From NCBI RefSeq assembly GCF_015706575.1, contig NW_024037055.1, positions 14,422,262 through 14,486,261 of the forward strand: a stretch of DNA of 64,000 nt. The letters are read 5' to 3'. The translations under genes and the position numbers were made by a program. The notes under the pieces are model-generated. The model did not search any database and was not told where the DNA came from. It saw nothing but the letters and a program-made list of their open reading frames with translations. Each line of letters starts with the position of its first letter. Positions within the stretch are counted from its first letter, which is position 1. This DNA comes from Patiria miniata. Lineage: Eukaryota; Echinodermata; Asteroidea; Valvatida; Asterinidae. Below, one piece after another: positions 53,832 to 63,666 of the stretch.

Positions 53832-54487
53832 AGACATAGTCCATCATTTGTAATTTGTGCATTTTGTTCGTTTGAAGCAACAAAAGTGTTCAAAATCTAA
53901 TGAAGGATACTGAACAACTAACCTGATGAAGTTTCAGCTGAGCTTCAGCTGTATATTCTGAGTAAAACAGCATTCTAGGATCTCAATTTCAAATCAAAAG
54001 TTTCTAAATCATGTTTTGAATAGACCGCTTGCAGACGCGATCGATTATTGACGCGAAAAGGTGCGCGACGCCATGTTGTGGGACAAAATGTGCATGGATA
54101 GATATACGCTTGTCCCACAACATGGCGTTGCGCGCCTTCGCGCGTCGATTATCGAACGCATCTGCAAGCAGTCTATTGTAGCTTTATGCGATGTCGCGCA
54201 CTGATTCGACGAATTATAGCAACCGTTCGCGCCTGTGCGTCGTGCCATTGCTTGCGCGCGCTGCGCCGAATAACAAAACGAACTACTAATTTAAATTTTC
54301 CTACGGTGCTTCTTAAGACGCACCGTTGAAAATGCCTTCTTTCGTTGATTTCTTCAAAATGAGAGCTTGCCAGAAATAATAATTTCACAGGGAGTTTAGT
54401 CCCCTTACTATCTTTCAACAAGTATGTTTTTCAACAATAATTACGCCAGTTACTTTTTTGGATAGCTGCAAATGATGGACTCCGGCT
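53832..54487. mobile_element. TTAA-flanked element, GTCCATCATTTG family, copy 2, with nested MITE
   Basis: TTAA/AGACATAGTCCATCATTTG at the left (TTAA 53828-53831) and CAAATGATGGACTCCGGCT/TTAA at the right (54488-54491). The core near 54303-54327 is the palindrome ACGGTGCTTCTTAAGACGCA. CpG-rich DNA lies at 54185-54270. A 151-bp MITE is inserted at 54023-54173. Sisters at 41331 and 62071. Confidence 0.82.
54023..54173. mobile_element. Palindromic TA-flanked MITE nested in a TTAA element
   Basis: GACCGCTTGCAGACGCGATC and the inverse GCATCTGCAAGCAGTC begin arms of about 65 bp, reaching GCCATGTTGTGGGACAA at the loop. TA flanks both ends (54021-54022, 54174-54175). The empty-site equivalent is visible in the sister element near 62400-62425, which lacks the insert. 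Confidence 0.8.
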
Positions 54488-54489
54488 TT

Positions 54490-55850
54490 AATGACTCAAA
54501 ACTTTGGTGAATTAGTTAACCGGAGGTGAATAAGAGCGTTTGACTGCACTACTACTACTTTTATCAAGCACGAACAAAAGTAAAGTGGAATATTGCATGA
54601 GTCTTAATCCATAAGTTATGTAGTACCATGACTCCCCGTTGCATGACTAATGGTCAATGGTGGCCATACAATCTACTTGTCGGATAATATTGTCACTGAT
54701 GTACTCGTTTAATTAAGTTGACAAAAGCGTACGCGTAATGCATTAAATAGCCGGTAAAAAAAATATAGTCAGCTCTGCGCTTTCGTCAAGGCTGATATGC
54801 ATTTGGGAACAACGGTGATGCATGTATTTTTATTGAGAAAGTAACGCCGTAGACTAATTGGTATACGCTTTGCAATCATGACACACCGCAAGGACTACAT
54901 TGAAGTCATTAGACAATGTCACGCAAGATCTTATAATTACTGTTCTCGTTGAAGTGCATGATGAACTGGGAAGGGATTTTTTTAGGTTGCGAGCACATTG
55001 ATCATACCCTTTTCAGAATGGTAGTTGCGAACTGTAAAAATATAAGCACACAAAAACAAGCTTTCAGACATTCAGTGACACAATAGGCAATCGTTTTCTG
55101 CGTTTTGAAAAGATACAAATGAACTTAACACTATAACTCGTTTCACCGAACTGAAAACTTGCTACTTTTACATTACAAAATCGTTTTGCGACGATCGATT
55201 TGGGGTCCTGTTGCCTACAAGTCACTCTTTTAGATTCGTAATTCTGATGTAAAATTCGCCCAAAGTTTGTTTAATTTCGTTTGGATGTGAAAGATTATAT
55301 GTTGATTTGCGGCAGAGTTTAATTGTTCTTCCAACCTACGCAGGTTTATACTGTTAGATGGCGCTTTTCCCGGCCGGGTAGACCAAAGCAATTAACGTAG
55401 AAAATGAAAGGGTCTTTTACATTAATTCTTTTGATTTTTGAAAACCCTGATTGATAACTGTAAAGAATGTATGTGCAATGAAAGATCATGTGAATCTGTG
55501 CTAATAATTATGTCACTTTTCCACCTACATTTCCCTTCTTTTGTTTTTAGTACGGATTCATAAATCTCTGCGTGAGGGCGCTTGTTCTTGAAAAATTTGG
55601 AGACGAGGCTTGGCACAAAATAAGGTAGGCAATCTCCGTTGTTTGAAAAACGATGTTATACAATTATGATCCCGGAGACAGACCGAGAAATGAAATGGGA
55701 ATACGGAACTATATCGGTAGCAGGTTTCTTGATTCCACCATGCAATACCCTATCAAAGTGGCGCTTTTCTGTTTGTATTTTGTTCATCAGTGTTGCTCAA
55801 TAATGAAAGGTTTGCGGAAACACCATGTGCGAATAAGTTCTCAACTAAGA
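54490..55850. other. No recognisable gene
   Basis: AT-rich, with short unrecognised frames at 55422-55616 (minus) and 55653-55862 (plus). Confidence 0.3.
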
Positions 55851-55854
55851 GAAT

Positions 55855-55925
55855 GGTTCTGAAAAGAACCAGAGGTATAAACTCGACGTTCCGGTCAGTA
55901 TGCTCTGACCGTCTTCAGGAGAGTG
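55855..55925 (-). ncRNA. Hairpin with hammerhead-like core (CTGAAGA / stem / GAAC-GTC)
   Basis: On the minus strand CTGAAGA is followed by a perfect 7-bp stem CGGTCAG/CTGACCG with loop AGCATA and then GAACGTCGAG. A hammerhead ribozyme needs CUGANGA, stem II, GAAA, stem III and a UH cleavage site. The first part fits, the GAAA is reduced to GAAC, and stem I and III partners are not obvious. A second hairpin, GGTTCT-GAAA-AGAACC (55855-55870), follows. Hammerheads are common in animal retroelements, but activity is doubtful here. Confidence 0.3.
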
Positions 55926-56080
55926 CCTAAATTCTAAGAAAGTGAATACTTAAGTAGCAAAAGGCGAAGTCAATGAAGTGTGAAGTTGCATCCTGTGAGG
56001 ATGCCAAGTAGACAGGATCCTAGAACAAGCTTGGTGCCCACTGAAGTGGAACAGTAGGGTTGCAGTGTCAGTAGAGGGAG

Positions 56081-56153
56081 GACCTAGGGTATTGGAGACC
56101 CATCAGTCTAAGGTGGTAGCTGGGGACCTAGGGTATAGGAGACCCATCAGTCT
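56081..56153. repeat. Tandem duplication, period 44
   Basis: GACCTAGGGTATTGGAGACC followed by CATCAGTCT at 56081-56109 recurs at 56125-56153 with one change (TATAGG). It lies in a GC-richer stretch (56030-56190) with a 79-codon frame that reads through the repeat. Confidence 0.8.
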
Positions 56154-56299
56154 GGAGAAGTGGGAGCCAGATGTCGTTGAGGTGAAACCCGATGTCTTGC
56201 GGAACTGTGTTGTGCTTGCTCAGTTATTTCTGAATATACATTGGATTCACTTGAAACTTGGAACAAACATAGACCCAGATCCCCAAGTGTGGATATCAC

Positions 56300-57210
56300 T
56301 GTGACGTTACGTCATTAAGTATCAAATTACATGTTTAAAGGAACTAAGGGAAGACATGACTAAATTTATATTTTACAACAGTTGATGAGTTGAACCAAGT
56401 GTAATGTTACGTTAATAGTTTGTAGGCCATTCTTAGAGAAATCAATTTTAATTAACGTGGAAGCGAAATCGCGTGACCTGTACTTCCAGAAATACCGGAA
56501 AGTCAAAGTAAGGTAAAATCAAAACGTACCGATTGAACAGATTGAACCTCGATAAAAGCAATTATTACCCTGTGAGTGAGTGAGGCAGAAAGACAGCCTC
56601 GTTAAGCGTACCCTGTGTAGTGACCTCTAAAGACATCCATCGTTATTCAGTTGATTTAACCTATTACTGTATACTCTTTATATTTCTGGTTATGAAAACA
56701 AGTGCACGAGCAACAGCAATGCGGAGGGAGGGAATTAATCGAATGTTGTGCACTTTGAGACAAGCTTTAATCGGCATGCGTTTTTATTTATTAAGAACAG
56801 CCAACTTGACATTGAGAGATGACCATATTTAAGCTTGTTTACGACTAGGCGTAGAGCAATGATTATTTTGTAAGTGTAATTTTCATTGAGAGCTACTTTG
56901 AAGGGGGTCAGGGTGGAGGCCAGAGGTAAACCAGAGGGATACATCGAGTGCTAAAAAAAAAAGAGGAAAAAACAACTAGAGCTACGTGTGTTCGATGAAC
57001 AGAACATAGGGCTTTTTCGCATAACACATTTTTTTATGAGTTTATGTTTTGTTTTGTCCATATGCAGTCAGTTAAATGATATGCAATAACAACGTGTACA
57101 AAGCCTATGGGATGTGGATGAAGAAAATTAAAACGGGTCCGGAGTATTTCCCCTGAAACGTTTTAAACTTTACGATTTTTTTTGTGCACCAAGGGCTGTG
57201 TGGAGCCGAT
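56300..57210. other. No recognisable gene
   Basis: Short frames only. Confidence 0.3.
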
Positions 57211-57219
57211 GTGATTTAA

Positions 57220-57680
57220 CCCTAAAGGAGCCGGGCGGGGGGGAGGAGCGGAATCCCCCCTCAACATTTTCCGCGATAGCCTCTAAAAAGATTTTTTTTT
57301 TCGCGACCCGAGCTGTTAGGACTTTTTAGCCTCGAGCTTTGCGCATCTTTTGATACCAAAAACATAAAAATCGGACCACGGATTGCCGCGTAGCGAAAAA
57401 TTTTCCCGCGCTACGCGCCGTGAAAGCTGAATTTTCGCATATACGTCGTGTACAAAGAGCAGAATTGCCATTCGTACATATGAATAATTAATAAGCCATA
57501 ATTCGAAAACCCTTTGACCGATAGTCATGACATTTCTTGGGTATGTTTAGGAAGAGTTGCTCTATGCATGTGCTGAGTTTCAAAATTTTTCGTCACTCGA
57601 TGGCCGAGATCTTAGGGGGGGGGGGCGGAATCCGCCCCCCCCGGCTGAGAGATGGTCAAAATAACCCGGCCCCTTTAGGG
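57220..57680. mobile_element. piggyBac-like MITE
   Basis: TTAA/CCCTAAAGGAGCCGGG at the left (TTAA 57216-57219) and CCCGGCCCCTTTAGGG/TTAA at the right (57681-57684). CCC-starting ends with an exact TTAA on both sides are the piggyBac signature. The interior has a palindrome GCGTAGCG..CGCTACGC (57389-57415), a G/C-run palindrome GGGGCGGAATCCGCCCC near 57620-57640, and no transposase. Confidence 0.85.
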
Positions 57681-57992
57681 TTAAATTTGCAGCACACGAT
57701 TACATTGGCATATGTCGTCCCCCTCCTCCCCGAAATATTCACCATCCAGTAGGGCTGAAAATACTTAGAACTTTTTAAAAGTTTATACAGTTACATCCCC
57801 CACAATATTTGTTTGGTAGGGTCGCCAATGACGATGCCACCCCCTTCCCCGCATTTTAACCCATCGTACCTATAATATTTGCACTATAGTTTAAAAAAAA
57901 AAGTGTAATAGTTGTTCGCAAATGTTTTTGCACCGACTTTTTCTCGGAGATGGAAAATATATTGCGAATACTGGGTCGAAATGTGCATATAT

Positions 57993-58410
57993 GGGGTGCT
58001 GTGGTCCAATGGGTACGGTATTCGACTCGTGTACCTTGGTACATGGGTTCGAATCCTGACCGTGGGAACATGGTGCTTGTGCTCTTGAGCAAGGCACTTT
58101 ACCATAATTGCTTCACCCTTCGGATGGGACGTGAAGCCGTATAGGTTCTGTGTGTTGTGTACGTTGCACGTTAAAGTAACACTTATCGCTAAGAGAAGGG
58201 ACTTGCCCCAGTGTTTCTGGCAGTGGCTGCAATATGCGCCGCAGCACCTTGTAAACCCTAATAAAGGTGCTACATATTGGGTGCCGACATTTCCCTTAAA
58301 CTGTATATTCCTTCTTTACTAATAGACATAATTTCCAGCTTCTTGTGTACCTAATTGTTGGTGGATACGTGCGCTATATATATAAGACTCCGGTATTATA
58401 TTATTATGTA
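57993..58410 (+). mobile_element. tRNA-derived SINE with AAT tail, copy 2
   Basis: Head GGGGTGCTGTGGTCCAATGG (A box), GGTTCGAATCC at 58048 (B box), then the same body as 48511-48925 in the other orientation: CTCTTGAGCAAGGCACTTTA, GATGGGACGTGAAGCCGTA, TATCGCTAAGAGAAGGGA, GGCAGTGGCTGCAATATGCG, CCTAATTGTTGGTGGATACG, then TATTATATTATTATG. About 85 percent identical by eye. Frames on both strands are spurious. Confidence 0.87.
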
Positions 58411-58419
58411 CATGTTTAT

Positions 58420-59055
58420 ATGTGTGAAAACATATATGTTTGAACAGCGCTCTCTTTAGTCATATGGGTCCAGCCCCCCCCCCACCCAGTTTTCATATAT
58501 CCAAAGCTGCTGGTACTCCCCCCCCCCCTCCCCTTCCAATGTCGTACATGTGCGTGCACTCGACGTGACACTCTGGTCTCCACACGATAGAAAATTGATA
58601 CCTAAGAGGCATTTCAGGTGTCAACTCACGTAAGTGGCCTTGAAATTGTGTCACCTACAGGATAAGAGAACGACAAAAACCCAAAGATTTCCCTCCTAAA
58701 TCCAATACAGTGGCGCGGTAGTCGTTGCAAGCCTGTGGCACCTTTGCAGCGACTTTCACGAAATCGTGCTAATTTGGGAGAAAGGGCGCAGTGAAGATCC
58801 TGCCGTAGTGTCGCTTCCACCTGGTCTCACCATATGGCCTAACGTTGATTGACTCTGCATAGGCCTACCGGTGTAGAAAGGCATGCATATACATTGTATT
58901 GTCTTCAGCTGTTTATATTGTAACATGACGCCACTGTCGAAATGTTGATAGGTCTGTTCGGGTTGGCCAGGTGCTGGTTTATAGCTCCATGGTTTAGCAC
59001 AGGTGTTCTCTCTGTTATTATCCCCAACAAAGGTGACGGCTCCCGGAATGTGGAG
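58420..59055. other. No recognisable gene
   Basis: C runs at 58475 and 58518; short frames only. Confidence 0.3.
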
Positions 59056-59066
59056 GTACTAACAGG

Positions 59067-60088
59067 CAGAGGTGGCAGCAAGTCATTTTTTGCAAGTCCA
59101 AGTCAAGTCACAAGTCATTGTTTGCCAGTCCAAGTCAAGTCACAAGTCATTAGGTCCAGTCACAAGTCAAGTCACAAGTCATTAGGTCCAGTCACAAGTC
59201 AAGTCACAAGTCATTTGGTCTAAACACAAGTCAAGTCACAAGTATCTTTGTCCAAGAACACGTCAAGTTGCACATTATTTTGTCCAGCTGTAATAAGCTA
59301 AAAGAACCTCGTGTCAACTTACGAGTTATTTTGAACATGCCTCCTTAATTCCCCTTTTTCAATGTGTTGCAATTACTATTCTTGTAGTTTATCACATATC
59401 TGTCGGATATTAGCCCTTTGTATACTTTAATAAATTTACTTTACATTGTAGAAATAAATGTTGAGATGACATGAAAAAAAGACTTCACTCACTCGATTAC
59501 ATGTAGTATACTAACACTTCATTGTTCAATTTTCATGTATACTAAACGCCCAACAAACCTTTGACCCGCACCCATTGACATGTAGGCCTACATTTGTATT
59601 GTTACCATGGAGCTTTACATTGCAGACATGTCCGATCTGGAATTAGGGAAAATATACATTCGGTCTAGGGCAGATTGTCAAGTACTAAAGGCTAGAAGTT
59701 ATTTAGATTCAATAGCCATACGCGTACGCAACGTAACAGCTCAGCTCACTGATAATTTTATGATCTACAGCTGCAGCTGGGCGAAGTAGAAACCGCGCAA
59801 GCCAAAGTCCGTTTTTTAATGCACGTAAAAGGCGTAAACCGAATAGCTAATTAAAAGTATAATAGCTTAATTAAAGTGTATTGGCCATTGGGTCGCTCGA
59901 GTAGCGTCTGACTTGGGTTGGTAACAAGTCATTTTTTGCAATCCCAAGTCAAGTCACAAGTCATTGTTTGCAAGTCCAAGTCAAGTCACAAGTCAAAGCT
60001 GGTATTTACAAGTCAAGTCACAAGTCACAAAAACAGCGACTCGAGTCCGACTCGAGTCCAAGTCACATGACTTGAGTCAGCAACTCTG
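59067..60088. mobile_element. hAT element carrying AAGTCAAGTCACAAGTC minisatellites at both ends
   Basis: Start CAGAGGTGGCAGCAAGTC, end GACTTGAGTCAGCAACTCTG. CTAACAGG is duplicated perfectly at 59059-59066 and 60089-60096. Arrays of (CCAAGTC)AAGTCACAAGTC(ATT) occupy 59080-59250 and 59925-60070 in the same direction; the right array closes with GACTCGAGTCCGACTCGAG, the motif of the element at 34014. About 670 bp between has no recognised coding sequence. Confidence 0.88.
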
Positions 60089-60099
60089 CTAACAGGTGA

Positions 60100-60840
60100 C
60101 GTACAGGGACAATGGTATTTGTCTTTGTATACAAACCACTCTACCTCCTAAAGATTGCAGGCAATAACACACACGAACATATAGACGACATTGCAATCAG
60201 CATTGAAAAGGTTTCAAAGTCTGTTTCTTACATTTCCTCCTTTGATGTCAAAGGTCACGGTGTTCAATAAACAAACAAAAAACTCACAGTGTCAGAAAAA
60301 AACATTGCAATTTAATCAAGAATGTTCGTCCTATGTTTACGTATTTGAGCACAGCGTCCACGATTAATACCTTACAATTTTTTTCTTCTAAACCCCGACT
60401 TGTCTTTGATCGACGGTCAGAGCCCGGATTCTCTCTCCCTCTGATTGCTTTGAGAACCGAACATTAAAGCAAATGCCAGTAACCAATTTGGACGTGTTGC
60501 GTGCATGACTGAACGCCAACCAACCAAGAAAGAAACAAGACCTGTAATTTCTTGTGCCTTTGACTTAAACACAATATCGGATACTTCTACCGACCTCGAG
60601 TGCCCTACGAGGCAATCAATTTAATACTTTTGTTTCTGCTTTGGGTAGATCAATTTGTTTCATACCGTTTCTGATAATGCAATCGCTTTTGTCCACAGTG
60701 ATATTAAAGAACCGCGTGTTTTTTTCCCAGTTCAAGTCCATCAAACTGACATTAAGAAAAGAAGATTACAGGTGTTGCCTTTTTTGCTGTTTTATTTTTT
60801 TAATAAATTGTTTTTCTCTTTAATCACCTCTCATCCAATG
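60100..60840. other. No recognisable gene
   Basis: Short frames only (60641-60823). Confidence 0.3.
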
Positions 60841-60845
60841 ACATA

Positions 60846-61494
60846 CGGGGTGAGTTTAAAAAAAAGCGGAACCCAAACCCCCAAAACTAGATTTCATATT
60901 TAGAAAAAGTTTGTAGCACCAACAATAATTATGACTGGTAAGCCAATTTAATAAACTGCTTTTGGATATAACCACTTCCTTCAATTGCTTAATCCGTTTA
61001 AATTATATCACCATTTGAACGAAATTACCCTGTATCTGTTTCGTCAAAAAATGCAATTTCAAGAATTGTCGTTACAATTGTCTTCAAACATCACCAGCGA
61101 TAAAAATATTGAACAAAGTCTTTCGAAGGCCTGTCTCTAAAAAAAAAAGTAGATTTTTTTTATTTAACATATTAGCCAAAACAGGGTTTTTAATAAAGAT
61201 TTTGTGCACTACAGTTGTTGAAACAAGTATTCTGTGTCCTTTTCGTTGTTGTTCGAAACAGTCAGAACACAAGATACATGGTTTTTTTTTTGACGTAACT
61301 GATTTTTAGAGTTACTTCTTTTAAATAGTGATAACATATTAACGTGTAGAGCAATTGAAATAATTTTCTGACTTAAAAATAGTTTAATAATTAATGGGTT
61401 TCCAAGTCATCATTAATTTTGGTGCTACATTGGTTTTTTTATATGAAATATTTTTCTTTGTTTTTGGGTTCCGTTTTTTTTTTTACTCGCCCTG
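60846..61494. mobile_element. Mariner-like MITE, CAGGGTGAGTC family, copy 5
   Basis: TA/CGGGGTGAGTTTAAAAAAAA then GCGGAACCCAAA at the left; GGGTTCCG(T)11ACTCGCCCTG at the right. Inverted ends are about 30 bp with the GGAACCCAAA block conserved in both. Inner inverted blocks TTTGTAGCACC and GGTGCTACATT occur at 60910 and 61421. Frames inside overlap on both strands and are not a transposase. Confidence 0.72.
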
Positions 61495-61754
61495 CACAGG
61501 TACATATACTGACTATAAATTAACCTCTTGTAGTGATATTGTAATGACAGATTGAAAGCGGTTACGAATGGGATAACTTTCGACAAAGTACAGAATAATT
61601 TTCCCATTTTCTGGGAAACCCCATTGACAACACACATACAAATTTCACAGATATATTACCTCTTGAGATCCTTTCTTTAAGCTGCAATTGAAGTACGTTT
61701 ATCGTTCAGTTTCATATTATAAATGTGAAATCGAGTAATTAAAAAACAATGAGA

Positions 61755-62066
61755 TTAAGACATTTAAATCTTGTATCGATAATACCAACAAAGAAGCTCA
61801 TCGTCTAACGCGAGACCAATATTAGGTTTGTCCTGGATCAAGTCTATAATTGAATTCCAGAAAGAAACAACATAATGACAATTACAAAATATGCGAAGGA
61901 GGGTTTCTTTCTTAATTATTACAGAAAGTACAAACATTGGAAACCAAATTGTTAATTTTGAATAGTAACGAATAAGTGCCAAAGATTCTGTGAATTAAAC
62001 GGACTGAAACCATTTAAGCTTGGAATCAACCGTGCAAGTAAAGGGTACACCAAAGACCCGAGACCA
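61755..62066 (-). pseudogene. Decayed LINE ORF2 C-terminus, L1-like
   Basis: Minus-strand peptides in two frames give, in order, RVFGVPFTCTVDSKLKWFQ (62055-61995), RLIHRIFGTYSLLFKINN, VSNVCTFCNN, then after a frameshift ETLLRIFCNCHYVVSFWNSI and LDDELLC. The order K-L-x-W-F-Q, R-I-x-G-T, C-x-F-C, E-T-L-L-x-I-F-x-x-C, F-W is the C-terminal Cys-rich region of L1/Tx1-type LINEs. A stop after WFQSV and a frameshift near 61912 kill it. It ends exactly next to the TTAA element starting at 62071. Confidence 0.75.
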
Positions 62067-62070
62067 TTAA

Positions 62071-62610
62071 AGCCAGTGTCCATCATTTGCAGCTATCCCA
62101 AAAACAACTGGCGTAATTATTGTTCAAAAACATACTTGGTTGAATGATAGTAAGGGGACTAAACTCCCTGTGAAATTATTCTTTCTGGCAAGCTGTCATT
62201 TTGAAGAAATCAACGAAAAAAAAATCCAACGGTGCTTCTTAAGAAGCACCGTTGGAAATTTCCGTCAGTAGTTCATTTTTATTCGGTGAAGCGCGCACAA
62301 GCGTTGACACGACGCACACGCGCGCATAGTTGCTATAATTCGTCGGATCGGTGCGTGACATCGCGTAGCTGCAATCGGCTCAGTGAGAACGTGTCGCGGA
62401 CGCTGAATTCAGGCCCAATTCAAAACATGATTCAGCAACTTTTGATTTGAAAACCGAGATCCTAGAATGTTGTTTTTCTCAAAATATACAGCTGAAGCTG
62501 AGCTGAAACTTCATCTGAGGCTAGTTGTTCAGCACCCTTCTTTAAATTTTGAGCACTTTTGTTGCTTCAAACGAACAAAATGCACAAATTACAAATGATG
62601 GACTTTACCT
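62071..62610. mobile_element. TTAA-flanked element, GTCCATCATTTG family, copy 3, best preserved
   Basis: TTAA/AGCCAGTGTCCATCATTTG at the left (62067-62070) and CAAATGATGGACTTTACCT/TTAA at the right (62611-62614). The reverse complement aligns with 53832-54487 without its nested MITE. The core holds a perfect 30-bp palindrome, CCAACGGTGCTTCTT and its inverse, at about 62228-62257. A CpG-rich block follows (62287-62410). Confidence 0.85.
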
Positions 62611-62626
62611 TTAACCAAAATCATAA

Positions 62627-62941
62627 TTGATTTGTAGTTTCCCTTTCTCATTTGTCCACAAACTTTCTAACAACATTTTATTCGAGATAGAAAATATCGT
62701 AAAATCTGCGATAACTTTTTGTATCGCTCAAAAGGAAATACAAATTGAAGGGAACAAATGGGAAAGAAACATTGTTGTTCTTAACCAACAAAATATGAAA
62801 AGCGACCATAATGGCTCTGACTACAACACCATATTAAACGAAGTTGGTCCGAACTTTAAAGTTGGCCCTGGAGTTTCTTCGGAACCTCATTTTGATCTTG
62901 AGCATTGTTCACCTCAGAAAATAAACCTTCAGAAAGAGTGA
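62627..62941 (+). other. Unrecognised 104-codon frame
   Basis: A plus frame reading from MICSFPFSFVHKL to a stop at 62941. Its last 13 codons lie in the first unit of the 299-bp tandem repeat, and the corresponding frame in the second unit is not preserved. No domain recognised; probably chance. Confidence 0.2.
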
Positions 62942-63610
62942 TCGATAACTAAACGCCGATGATGACCAGCCAAGAGGAAATAAGTCAGCATTTCATGCTT
63001 CGAGAGAATCCGTTGCTTTAAATGGAACTCATATGAACTCAAAGCCGCACGATTTAACTGAACACATGATCTAGACCTCCAGCTTTTATTAGTTTTTGAG
63101 CGGTAAAATCAAGTTGGAGGTCGAATGTTTCTCTTCCAATATAAATCAATTTAAAAAAAAACTGCAGCTATCTGATGGCATGTCAAATTTACATTCTCGA
63201 TCATTGTTCACCTAAGGAAACAAACCTTCAGAAAGAGTGATCGATAACTAAACGCCGATGATGACCAGCCAAGAGAAAATACGTCAGCATTTCATGCTTC
63301 GAGAGAATCCGCTGCTTTAAATGGAACTCATATGAACTCAAAGCCGCACGATTTAACTGAACACATGATCTAGACCTCCAGCTTTTATTAGTTTTTGAGC
63401 GGTAAAATCAAGTTGGAGGTCGAATGTTTCTCTTCCAATATAAATCAAATAAAAAAACTCAAAGCCGCACGATTTAACTGAACACATGATCTAGACCTCC
63501 AGCTTTGATTAGTTTTTGAGCGGTAAAATCATGTTGGAGGTCGAATGTTTTTCTTCCAATATAAATCAATTTAAAAAACTTGCAGCTATCTGATTGCATG
63601 TCAAATTTAC
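62903..63610. repeat. Tandem repeat, 299-bp unit, two full copies and a part
   Basis: CATTGTTCACCT at 62903 and 63202 and CTCAAAGCCGCACG at 63038 and 63337 both give period 299, and the copies are nearly identical. A third, shortened copy begins at 63458 (121 bases after the previous landmark) and runs to about 63610. Each unit contains an inner inverted pair, GACCTCCAGC(TT) and CAA(G)TTGGAGGTC. Confidence 0.9.
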
Positions 63611-63666
63611 ATTTTTTTTTTGGGGGGGGGGCTGTTGGTAAAAATCCCGTATAGCAAATATACTCG

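Noticed and set aside
55940..56300. Penelope-type reverse transcriptase beside the hammerhead-like hairpin
   Set aside because: Translations on both strands gave no recognisable reverse transcriptase motif.
63038..63610. Repeats with spacers that could suggest a CRISPR array
   Set aside because: Units are 299 bp with the whole unit repeated, no short repeat with unique spacers, and the genome is clearly animal.
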